DNA of 64,000 nucleotides, taken from assembly GCA_019022495.1 (NCBI GenBank), contig JAFEKR010000007.1:124001-188000 (forward strand). The letters run 5' to 3'. This document shows, piece by piece, positions 55,038 to 64,000 of this stretch. Position numbers and translations under genes: made by a program. Each line of letters begins with the position of its first letter. Within the stretch, counting starts at the first letter, position 1. Source of the DNA: Epichloe hybrida (taxonomy: Eukaryota > Ascomycota > Sordariomycetes > Hypocreales > Clavicipitaceae). The notes below the pieces were generated by a model, which saw only the letters and a list, made by a program, of their open reading frames with translations, was not told the origin of the DNA and did no database searches.

Positions 55038-55402
55038 ATGCCTGAACCCGACAAGCGCGCAAGCGCCCAACAAGCCGTCGATATTCTGCACGAGATTTCC
55101 ACGCTCCTGGTTCGTTTTTCAATGCCCGCACTGAGCGTGGCCTCAGGTCACCATCTTCCCTTTGTTGAATGGCCTGCCACTGACGCCCCCCCACAGAACT
55201 GCCAGCTTGACAGGAGAGCCATCTCAATATGCGTGTCCATGATTGAGAGGGGCGTGAACCCAGAGGCCCTAGCGGTAGGCATACATTGGAACGCCCTTCG
55301 GATGGTGAAGAGTGGTTAACGCTCGTGTAGCAAGTGATCAAGGAGTTGAGGCAAGAGGCCGCGCGGGTGGAGGCGAGCATGGCCGAGAACCAGGCGTCGT
55401 GA
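55038..55402 (+). CDS. MZT1: Mitotic-spindle organizing protein 1 (MOZART1)
   Basis: Three short exons, 55038-55109, 55197-55274 and 55331-55402, encode 73 residues. All junctions are phase 0, with GTTCGT and GTAGGC donors and CACAG and TGTAG acceptors. The joined product starts [20 protein letters not shown] and continues [36 protein letters not shown]. That matches the MOZART1 family along its whole length, which is normally 70-80 residues. It binds the N-terminus of gamma-tubulin complex proteins and is needed to recruit and activate gamma-tubulin complexes at spindle poles. Because each exon is so small, no single open frame reveals the gene. Confidence 0.95.
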
Positions 55403-55751
55403 GCTTGTGTGAGAATACGTGAATGGAGCGAGGGTTGATTTGTCATATTTTGTTTCGTTCAAATGGAGTCAAGGGTCAAGGCGAACCATTTCTTTCCAAG
55501 GGTCAGTTTACATGAATACAGAATGATGGGTAGTCAATTTTCTGCTCCGACCACGAACAGCTTGGTGTTTTCGAAAAAGATCGCTGCAAACGTACACATG
55601 TCGTTCTTAATAAGTGGATGATGAATCCCTTCCTGTTCCCCCGGTAACGCCTCAATGGTGTGCCATCCTACAAGTCATATCCTAATGAAACCAGCCCTCC
55701 CTCCTCGCCCTTCATGAAATATGTAGAGCAACAAGCTTGGATGCATCCCAT
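55403..55751. other. Convergent 3' region MZT1 / CHY-RING gene
   Basis: 349 bp between the stop codons of two converging genes. No further gene was seen. Confidence 0.6.
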
Positions 55752-57750
55752 CTACCTGTGTCCAATGAGAAGGATGTCGTCGTCATCATCATCATCATCA
55801 TCATCGTCATTCGCGCCGAGAATACCGTCGCTGTCCTCGTGCGCATCGTCCTTGGAGTCCGAGTCTCCCTCGCTCAGCTCGTCTTCTTCTTCGTCCTCCT
55901 CTTGACTCCTGTTCCCTCTCCAAAATCCAAAAATATCATCGTCCGAGTCCAGTTCCGCGGCGCCGTGGGGTATGACACCCTCTGCGGTATTTTCGAGCGG
56001 CGACAAGGAACGGGCGAGTCGATGCGGCACGCGGTGTTGAAGCTCGAAGCCATGGGACGAGTGTCGTCGCCTATTGGGGATCCGGGTGCTGGCGACGGAA
56101 GTGCCGGCGTTTGATGTTGCAGAAAAAGTCACTGCATTAGCACGGAAGTCGGCTTGCTGCCGCCCCTGGGCGTTCACAGACGCATCTGCTCTCTCCGTGG
56201 CAGTCTGAAGCTCTGGGCTGCCGTTTCCGTGAATTTGGAGCTCGACTGTGTTGTAGGATTGACAAATTGAGCACTTCAATCCTAGCCAATGGTACAGAAC
56301 AACGCCTTTTCCCGAACAATCATTGCATAAAACTGTGGCCCTGGTGTCCCGGAACTCTGGCGGCATCGGCTGGCTGAGAATGGCCACGTCTAGGTTCCGG
56401 AACTGGGTTTCCATGTTGGCTAAGCTCTTGTTGCAGATGGGGCATTTGTACGAAACCCTCATGTGCTGGTCATAGCACCTCTTATGTATGCTATGCCCGC
56501 ACGGCATGAAGACCACTGGTTTGGGCGATGTGAACATGTATTCTCCACAAATGGGACAGTCGCAGTCTGTGGAGCGTTCAATACACTTGTGAGAGCTTTG
56601 TATCGACGTTGTTATGCATGCGCGGCATGTCTTTTGCTTTGTGTTAGCAAGTTTGATGGCACCAGAGAAGATGAAGAATGGAACTGCTCACCTTGCAATG
56701 GAAAAAGTCTTTGCCGAGACCTAGCCCACGCCGACAGATGCCGCAGTCGTTGCAGTGATATATTGGTTTACTCTTGCGATTTTCCCAAAGCTTGCAAATG
56801 TTACAGTAGTAGTGGGCCGAGATCTCACCACAGCTGATGCACATGTCGGATGCCTTTTGAGGCGTCCTGCACAGCATACACAGCATATTCCTCGTTTCTC
56901 TTCGGATGAGGCTGTGATCTTCTTTTGCGTCGTGACAGAAGCGACAAGTGTACCACTTTTTGCATGTGAAGCACTGCAGCTTGACATTTCGCTCATAGTG
57001 CTGGCAACCAAGAGGTGCTTGCATTTCTGGTGGCGTAGAAGTGGTAGATTGGCTCTGCAAATCGTCGTCGGAGTCCTTGCGCGGGCGTATAGGTGCAAAT
57101 GTCGGAGCAATGTCGCTTTCGGTCAACATGTATTTCTCTGCTACTGAAGACTGGTTGTACCATGACTTCAAAGATTCCAAAGGGCCTGGTGAGGTGGACG
57201 GCTCCCATGCAAGACCCGGCATTCCTTCTTCATCAACGAGGGGTGTCTGTATGCCATGTGCATCAATAAAGTGAGACGATCGATAGCCCTCTAACAAGAG
57301 CTCATGCATCTGCCTAGCCTTCTCTTGTGAGGAAACACTCTGGGCATTGATGGCCTGGATTCGCCTTCTCAATTCATGCATGCCGTCATCCTCCGGTATC
57401 GCTCGTCCTCTCTTGGGGGAAAGAGGGAAGCCCAAGTGATCATGGCGCGTGTCGTCGACGACTGGGGGCGAATCTGTAACTTGTTCGACCCTTGTTTCCT
57501 GTGTTGACGTGCTGACGGGCCGCGAGCGGGGTATCTCTGGCCTCATGATGTGGTCTGGATCCGATGTCAAAGGTTCTGCCTCCTCGATTACCGTGTCTTG
57601 GGCGATGCCTGATTCGCTGACTGCTTCCATATTGACCGGAGTCGTTCTTTCATGATCTTCGCCCGTCAATGTCGTTCGCGATATCTCGGAGAATCGGCGA
57701 GCTTGGCGTAGGACTGGGTTGATGATGAAGTCGGAGACGAGAGAAGACAT
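55752..57750 (-). CDS. CHY and RING zinc-finger E3 ubiquitin ligase (RCHY1/Pirh2-like)
   Basis: Two exons on the minus strand, 56692-57750 and 55752-56630, give 645 residues from ATG 57750. The intron 56631-56691 (GTGAGC donor, AAAAG acceptor) is in phase 0 between FFHCK and TCRACITT. Zinc-binding domains run in the RCHY1 order: CHY finger from about residue 247 (CQHYERNVKLQCFTCKKWYTC), CTCHY finger (CGEISAHYYCNICKLW to HCNDCGICR), RING (CPICGEYMF, CGHSIHKRCYDQH, CPICNKS), then a zinc ribbon (CNDC, CSIC). The C-terminus is acidic. An upstream exon 57911-57966 (MLVSVVQVPIESPLERPP) could join in frame at 57859 and extend the protein to 700 residues; this is less certain. In animals this ligase targets p53; the fungal substrate is unknown. 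Confidence 0.9.
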
Positions 57751-59748
57751 CGGATTCGCCACACCCCGCGAGTAGCAAGCGGCTACCGCGGCAATGCCGA
57801 GGGATCGGGCGTTGAATAGATTCTGGTAGATGAATGCAGACTCAGTGATGGAAAATATCCTATTGGTTAACTTGTCTTGTTGGTCGAGAGCTTAAATTCG
57901 CAAATTTTACAGAGGAGGGCGCTCAAGGGGAGATTCGATTGGCACTTGCACTACTGATACTAGCATGTGAGAGCCAGGACTCAGGAGCGCTAGCAGTTCA
58001 TTGTATTTATTGTACGGAATACGCCCAGCCAGTGACAGTGACATACTGGGGACATGCTGGGGACTCAGGAGCCACAAATTAGCCGGCATTGATGGCAATG
58101 CCCGCATATTACCCCAGGTAACCTCGGTGGGTGGGTGTACATGTATGTAGGTTCGCAATTGGAAGTCTGGTCTACTACATAAACAAACCAGCAAGACGGA
58201 GCATCAGGAGAAAAAAAGAACCTAGGCAGTATTACGTGCACTGCGACAAGTGCATGCCAATCCATACATACTCACATTGCACTTCCCGAAAATGGCGTAC
58301 CACGCTCTACTAACTGCAGCCAACGTAGTACGGAGTACGGAGTATTCAGAATTTATATGGAGTAATCCGTACCCAAAGGTAATATGAGTGTGAGCCTGGC
58401 GCATGATGGCGTCCATCTGGTTGACGTGGCATGCCTTACATAGACAAGCAATGGCACCGGCGCAGACTAATGCTAAACAACAAGTAAAAGCACTCCGTAC
58501 TTGTCAGGAATTCAGAACATCTGACAGGATGCAGCCGGATGAGCCAACACACTTGTATGCATCTTGCCGTCAATTGAGCCGTTCATTGAGCAAGCTAGTA
58601 CGGAACCAGGCACGTTTTCCAAGACATCATCTGTGCACTGACAAAGTTTGTCAGACTTTGTGTATCAAACAAGAAACCCTCACGGTAATTCATCAAGGCT
58701 TGTGGGTGCATGATGAAACAGTGATTTGGGGCATCGCCTAAAAGTCTGAAGGGCCAAAACAAGATCGTGGTGGGCCGGCAGGATTCCCAAGATAATCGAG
58801 GACGGACAGGTGACAGCTTGTCGATCACTTGTTGGGAGGATGCGATGAACCCGATGACCCCCGGTAGCTAAGGTCCAAATCGCAAGGGTCTGGTCTGGGG
58901 TTGATATCAAGGGTAATTAATAATAGATGCAATTTGTGGCTATCGGGTTTTTGGCTTCCGGTGCGATAAGAAAGACGCACGAACATGCATTATTTTTGTT
59001 AAGCAGCTACCGAGTACAAAAGTATCATAGGCTTCTGGGTACGGAGAACGGAGTACCGGGTACATGATGATTTGTCAATATCGGAAAACAAGCACAACCA
59101 GGAGGACACCAACAAGACCGACCACAATTGATTTGTGAGGCTGACGGCGTCCCATCCCGTGCTCGTGTTTTCCGTCTGGTGGTGCGCATGGCCTGGGTCC
59201 ATTCATCCAATCGGCGCCGGCCATTTTGACTGGCCCTGCCAAGGGAAGGGCCAAGTCCAGCATATGTGGCCATTTTCTCCGGACCTACATATGTAATGTA
59301 CTATGTGCGGCGTACTCCGTACCAGCACTTGAGCGTGTGCAAGGCAAGGTACCGACTCCGCAGTAGGTAGTAGGTGCGCCAGACGTCCTGTTGACAAACC
59401 CCCGACCTGGGCTTCTCCTTATTATTTCCTCTTTTTTTCCCGTCTTCACTTCTCCCATCGTTGCGCCCTTCTGAGCACCCTCCCCCCTCCTTTCACGGGG
59501 GTTTTTATTCTTTCTTCCCTATTGAATGACGTCTTGACCACGGGCGTCCGTCGATCCAGGGTGTTTTGAGTCCCATTAGCTCGTCCAGTCGTTTACCCTT
59601 TTTCCTCGAGGCCACCGTTCCCAATCCAGGCCCCCTTATCCGCCACAGCCCTTGGGGTCCTGGGACCAACGCCATTTTAATTTCGTCCCTTCTACCTCAT
59701 CTTCGATTTGAATTTTCGATTCTTGTAGCTTCATCTTAATCCACCGTC
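57751..59748. other. Divergent intergenic region, CHY-RING / PMT
   Basis: 2.0 kb. A possible first exon of the CHY-RING gene is at 57911-57966. A cluster of CTCCGTAC/TACGGAGTA motifs occurs at 58328-58370, 58491, 59042-59057 and 59313. The last 350 bp before the PMT start are strongly pyrimidine-rich (TTTTTTTCCC, CCCTCCCCCCTCC), as in promoters of highly expressed fungal genes. Short open frames at 58403-58741 have no recognisable content. Confidence 0.6.
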
Positions 59749-62274
59749 ATGGCTACCAACAAGGCCGCCGTCGCCTCTGGCGCTGACCTGGGCGATGGTC
59801 TTCGACAGCGTCCCGTTAACAATGTGTCAGCACATCCTGCGCCTCCTCAACCCGAAGACAACAAAAAAGCTCTCAAAAAGGTATCATTGACAGAAAAAAG
59901 CCTACTATATTGCACTTGCCGACTGAAGAAACGAGAAAAAAAAATTGACCAAAAGGGTAGGCAGAGAAGACTCTCATCGAGACATTTGTCGAATGGGAGC
60001 ACATCATTGCCCCGCTCCTTTTCACCGCACTCGCATTATTTACGCGATTGTGGAGGATTGGCCTGAGTAATATTGTGACATGGGATGAAGCTCAGTGAGT
60101 AATTCTTGTCCTGTTGTGGCTTGGGGGGGAAAACCCTGTTCTATTTGCCATTGACGCCTCAATGCTAACCCCTTGGAACCACGCAGTTTTGGTAAATTTG
60201 GCAGTTACTATATCAAGCATGAATATTATTTCGATGTCCACCCCCCTCTCGGAAAGATGTTGGTCGGATTGTCGGGTGTCTTGGCCGGGTATAATGGATC
60301 TTTCGAATTTAAGTCGGGCGAGAAATATCCTGAAGAAATCAACTTCACGTTCATGCGCGCCTTCAATGCCTTCTTCGGTATTGTTTGCGTACCCATGGCC
60401 TACTGGACTGCTCGCGAGCTGCACTTCCGCCGGGCTGCCGTCTGGCTCGTTACCCTCATGGTCCTTTGCGAGAACTCTTACACCACCATCAGTCGTTTCA
60501 TTCTCCTCGATTCCATGCTGCTATGCGGTACTGTGGCTACTACTCTCTGCTGGGCCAAGTTTCACAACCAGCGCCGCAACAGCTTCGAGCCCGAATGGTT
60601 CTTCTGGCTCTTCATGACTGGAATTAGCATTGGCTGTGTGTGCAGTGTCAAGCTCGTCGGCCTCTTCGTCACCTCTTTGGTAGGCCTGTACACCATTGAA
60701 GACTTGTGGAACAAGTTTGGCAACACCAAGATGCCTATTGTATGTCTCTGGAACAATGTCTTTTCCCATTGGAACATGTATAACAATCAACCGCAAACCA
60801 AGCTAACGATGTGTAGACCACTCTCGGTGCTCACGTAGTGACTCGTGTTGTTGGATTGATTCTCATCCCTTTCCTCATCTATCTTCTCTCCTTCGCCATG
60901 CACTTCGCCATCTTGAACAAGACTGGACCTGGCGACGCGCAGATGAGCTCCCTCTTCCAGGCCAACTTGAAGGGTACCGAAGTTGGAAAGAACAGTCCCT
61001 TGGAGATTGCCTACGGTTCTCGTGCCACACTCAAGAATATGGGTTACGGCGGTGGTCTGCTCCACTCCCACGTTCAGACATATCCAGAGGGCTCTGGACA
61101 GCAGCAGGTTACCTGCTACCACCACAAAGATGCCAACAATGACTGGTTCATTTATCCTAACCGCCGCGAGCCCGACTATGACGCCGAATCTCCTGAACTT
61201 CGCTTCATCGGCGATGGAAGCACTGTCCGTCTGATCCACGCACAAACTGGACGCAATCTGCACTCTCACGATATTCTCCTGCTTCGCTTCATCCCACTGT
61301 CCATCCACGTGGACGCAATCTGCACTCTCACGATATTGCTGCCCCCATGTCCAAGTCTCTCCGCTTATGGCAACCTAACGGTGGGAGACGAAAAGGACCA
61401 CTGGAAGATCGAGGTGGTCCGAGACGTAGCCTCGCGCGACCGCAGCCGAATTCGCACTTTGACCACCGCTTTCCGTCTCAAGCATGAAGTTCTTGGATGC
61501 TACTTGAGAGGTACCAACAAGAACTTGCCCCAGTGGGGTTTCAAGCAGATTGAGGTCTCGTGCACCAAGGAGAACAACCCCCGCGATGCTTACACTCACT
61601 GGAATGTCGAGTCACACGTCAACGACAAGCTGCCCGCCGGAGATCCTGGCGTCTACAAGTCACCCTTCTTCCACGATTTCCTCCACCTCAACGTCGCCAT
61701 GATGACCTCCAACAATGCCCTGGTCCCCGATCCCGACAAGCAAGATGACCTCGCCTCACAGTGGTGGCAGTGGCCCTTCCTCCACGTCGGTCTGCGTATG
61801 TGTGGTTGGGACGACAACATCGTCAAGTATTTCCTGCTCGGAAACCCTCTCATCTACTGGGGCTCCACTGTTGGTCTCGGTATTGTCGGACTAGTTGTGG
61901 TTTGGTACATTCTACGATGGCAGCGCGGTTTCAAGGATCTCAACGAAAAGGAAATTGACCAGATCCATTACTCTGGTATCTATCCTGTTGCTGGCTGGTT
62001 CCTGCACTATCTGCCCTTCGTTGTCATGGCTCGTGTCACGTATGTGCACCATTACTATCCTGCTCTGTACTTTGCCATCCTGGCTTTCGGTTTCCTGGTG
62101 GACTGGACAGTCAGAAATCGCGACGCGGCTATCCAGACTGTCACGTACGGCGTTTTGTACACGGCGATCATTGGTCTCTATATCCTCTACATCCCCATCT
62201 GCTGGGGCATGGTTGGTCCCAGCCAGCAGTATAGCTATTTGAAGTGGTTTGACAACTGGAAAATTAGCGACTAA
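59749..62274 (+). CDS. PMT2: Dolichyl-phosphate-mannose protein mannosyltransferase, PMT2 type
   Basis: Four exons, 59749-59880, 59961-60094, 60187-60739 and 60817-62274, give 758 residues. The acceptor of intron 1 could be 59960, 59966 or 59969, all in frame. The product adds the first mannose to Ser/Thr of secretory proteins in the ER membrane. The PMT catalytic part includes ETFVEWEHIIAPLLFT, NIVTWDEAHFGKFGS (Asp-Glu in loop 1) and YYFDVHPPLGKMLVGLSG. MIR repeats follow in the lumenal loop (LLHSHVQTYPEGSGQQQVTC, NLHSHD, GCYLRG), and then the C-terminal membrane block (NPLIYWGSTVGLGIVG, YYPALYFAILAFGFLVDW). About 17 extra residues between HSHDI and LSAYGN come from a decayed tandem duplication (61189-61337). 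Without them the length fits the family. Fungal PMT2 enzymes act as heterodimers with PMT1. Confidence 0.95.
61189..61337 (+). repeat. Decayed 86-bp tandem duplication inside the PMT coding sequence
   Basis: The block starting TCTCCTG at 61189 is repeated from 61275. The offset shrinks stepwise from 86 to 84, 74, 69 and 62 as the second copy loses 2, 10, 5 and 7 bp. The final 28 bp (61248-61275 and 61310-61337) are identical. The second copy is read in another frame. Confidence 0.85.
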
Positions 62275-62981
62275 GGTGGTTATCGTGGCGGCGCTGTTAG
62301 GCAGGCACGGCTTGCACAGCAGCGGTCGGGAATGGAGTGATTGCTTCTTAATGAGCTTGTTTTCAGTAATGGCTTCCAGCCGTGGATCACTCACTCACAA
62401 TTTTAAGTCGGCCAGTTGACTCTTATCACTCCGAGATTGAAGGCTGGGAATATCGCAAAGGGGGCGTTCTGTGTCATTTGCTACTTGGGATGACATGTAT
62501 AAGAGAAAAAAAGTCCGTGTAGAATTTTTACGAGAGATGGAGAAATAATTCTGTGACTAATGCCAGCTCAAAATGCAATCCTCAATTAATAGAAAGGGTA
62601 CAAGCTATTTATATTACTTCGTGTCCGTCCCCCGCATGATGGCATCGACTGCGTTTACAATATGTATATGTACATAGTACGCGGTTGACATGTATTCCCA
62701 AAGCCAGTCTATGCATTATCTGATGAATGATGCACAAAGTCGCAGTCGCATCGTGCAACTAAGACGGAGATGAAAGGTGAAAATAACGACTAAAAGGGAA
62801 GAAAAAGCTTAAGAGTTACTGATAGGGGGAGTGGGTATCATGCAGTGGTGCTTTTCGTGTCTGCTTTCATCCAAGCGAAGCTTGCGTGCCCCGTCTCTGT
62901 CTGGCAGAGAGATATGCTTCATCATCATGGTCCATTCATCCAAACTGGCACATTTCCGTAGCGCCGTCAACGTCAACAACT
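62275..62981. other. Convergent 3' region PMT / Rab
   Basis: 707 bp, moderately AT-rich, with TATGTATATGTACATAG at 62661-62677. Contains the 3' ends of both genes and no other recognised feature. Confidence 0.6.
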
Positions 62982-63770
62982 TCAACAACAGCCGCCAGCA
63001 GCAGACTTATTCACAGCCTCCGCCAGCCTGACCTGTCTATTACCCCCAGCAGCCTGGCCCTTGACACCAGACCGCCGGTCGTTCAGATCATACTTGCCAG
63101 CCTGGACATTCTGATATATCCTCTCAGCGACCCTCATGAAAGCATTCTCGACATTCTCCCCGCTCTTGGCACTCGTCTCCACGTATTCCATGACGCCATT
63201 CCTCCTCGCCCACTCCTCGGCCTCTTTCCTGGTCACCTCCCTCTTGTTATCTTCTCGCTGCGTCAAGTCAGCCTTGTTGCCCACCAGAACCACGACGATG
63301 TCGGGCTCCGCAATCTGGCGCAGGTCATTCAACCAGTCCGTCACGTGCTGAAACGTCTGCTTCCTCGACAGGTCGAAGACCAAGAGGGCGCCACTTGCGC
63401 CGCGGAAGTAGGACCTCGTCACGGACTTGTACGTTTCCTGGCCGGCCGTGTCCCACAGCGAGAGCTTCATGTGTTTCTGGGGCACCCTGGAGGTATCCCG
63501 GGGGGGTTCGGGGAGTCCATCGGAGGGTGCGCCGGCAGCGCTCGCGACCCCGTTGTATGTGGCGGAGGAGGAGGAGGATGGGAGAGGAGGCGGTCTGGAG
63601 TGCGGCGGCCCGACGGGGACGATGCGCGAGCCGAATTCAACGCCGATGGTGACGTCGTGATGGGGCGAGAAGCGCCCCTCGCAGAGGCGGATGGTGAGCG
63701 AGGACTTGCCGCATCCTGAGTCGCCGATGCAGACTAGCTTGGCGATGTAGTCCCATGGGGAGGAGGCCAT
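62982..63770 (-). CDS. Rab GTPase, Rab4/Ypt4-like, with insertion between switch regions
   Basis: Single exon of 262 residues from ATG 63770 (MASSPWDYIAKLVCIGD). An earlier in-frame start at 63785 adds five residues and is less likely. G-box motifs are complete: GDSGCGKS (16-23), TIGVEF in switch I (41-46), WDTAGQE (106-112), NKAD (165-168) and ETSAK (198-202). The C-terminus ends Gly-Gly-Cys-Cys, a double-geranylgeranylation signal. Between the switch I strand and KHMKLSLWDTAGQE there is a Ser/Pro/Gly-rich insertion at about residues 51-98, absent from standard Rabs of about 210 residues. The SYFRGASGALLVFD and WLNDLRQIAEPDIVVVLVGNK segments resemble the Rab2/4/14 group. Likely role: endosomal or recycling traffic. 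Confidence 0.9.
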   Translation of the reverse strand: MASSPWDYIAKLVCIGDSGCGKSSLTIRLCEGRFSPHHDVTIGVEFGSRIVPVGPPHSRPPPLPSSSSSATYNGVASAAGAPSDGLPEPPRDTSRVPQKHMKLSLWDTAGQETYKSVTRSYFRGASGALLVFDLSRKQTFQHVTDWLNDLRQIAEPDIVVVLVGNKADLTQREDNKREVTRKEAEEWARRNGVMEYVETSAKSGENVENAFMRVAERIYQNVQAGKYDLNDRRSGVKGQAAGGNRQVRLAEAVNKSAAGGCC

Positions 63771-64000
63771 GGGGAGGATTATCAACCCCGTGTTGTTGCT
63801 GGTTGCCGTGAGAGCCCGTGTGTGACTTGTCGATCGCGTGACTTGTTGGTTTTGGGTTTGATGCGGCGGGGACGAAAGTGGTTGGCCTGTTCTTATGCTG
63901 CCTTGCGGGAGGAGGCAATGGATGTGTTTTTGGTGATGGATCAGAGATGGGAAAAGTGTAGCACGGTACTCGGTAGATGGGCTATTATTGATGGGGTCAA
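63771..64000. other. Upstream region of the Rab gene, to window end
   Basis: 230 bp of promoter-side sequence; TACTCGGTAGA near the right end. Nothing further is supported. Confidence 0.5.

Noticed and set aside
62886..63719. 277-codon plus-strand frame
   Set aside because: Antisense shadow of the Rab gene; composition follows its codon complement.
1..64000. tRNA or rRNA genes
   Set aside because: No cloverleaf-like segment with A and B boxes, and no rRNA core sequence, was recognised by eye; a dedicated scan was not possible.
21190..64000. Secondary-metabolite or effector gene cluster near veA
   Set aside because: Neighbours are housekeeping genes; no synthase, P450, transporter or small secreted Cys-rich protein was found.

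Overview
This window reads as a filamentous ascomycete chromosome segment. The genes have short introns (about 50-190 bp) with GT-AG borders. Several products are typical of Pezizomycotina, most probably Hypocreales: a velvet protein with a polyproline tract, a Pho80-type cyclin, and a Rab with a serine/proline insertion. No species can be assigned from the sequence alone.

Positions 1 to about 20,967 form an AT-rich island made of dead transposons. Cytosines have been converted to thymines on both strands, so CA and TG are scarce, TA is abundant, and former Gln and Trp codons are stops. This is the signature of repeat-induced point mutation (RIP). Several elements can be delimited exactly. 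A 1,802-bp hAT-like element (1141-2942) has a 10-bp terminal inverted repeat and an 8-bp target duplication. A 2,398-bp LTR element (4186-6583) has 256-bp LTRs and a TATAG duplication. A 7,821-bp Ty3/Gypsy chromovirus-like element (13182-21002) has 267-bp LTRs and a CTTTT duplication. The first two are nested inside a degenerate Ty1/Copia element that runs off the left edge. A second Copia pol relic (about 8590-10380), a minus-strand Copia gag/protease relic (about 11480-13000) and a truncated second hAT copy (about 7262-7540) fill the rest. The island ends inside the 3' LTR of the Gypsy element. A largely unmutated gag-like open frame follows at 21274-22356.

From about 22,900 to the right end the sequence is gene-rich with ordinary base composition. 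The order is APC15 (+), BET1 (-), CHZ1 (-), EMC10 (-), a Pho80-like cyclin (-), a GID5/VID28-like armadillo protein (+), a 7.6-kb stretch without a convincing gene, veA (+), an unrecognised acidic/proline-rich protein (+), COA1 (+), mitochondrial uL3 (-), a PITH-domain protein (-), an RRN6-like RNA polymerase I factor (-), SPC25 (+), MZT1 (+), a CHY/RING E3 ligase (-), a PMT2-type protein O-mannosyltransferase (+) and a Rab GTPase (-). These are mainly housekeeping genes: cell-cycle and spindle parts (APC15, SPC25, MZT1), secretory pathway (BET1, EMC10, PMT2, Rab), mitochondrion (COA1, uL3m), chromatin and rRNA transcription (CHZ1, RRN6), and regulators of metabolism and development (Pho80-like cyclin, GID5, VeA). 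They do not form an operon or a biosynthetic cluster.

Most gene models were rebuilt by joining exons so that splice phases close and total lengths are divisible by three. Two coding anomalies remain: a one-base frame break in the GID5/VID28 homologue near 33826, and a decayed 86-bp tandem duplication in the MIR region of the O-mannosyltransferase at 61189-61337. The most interesting general observation is that in two different LTR elements the RIP damage is mirror-symmetric: the outer half of each LTR is spared and the inner half mutated. No tRNA, rRNA or CRISPR array was recognised.
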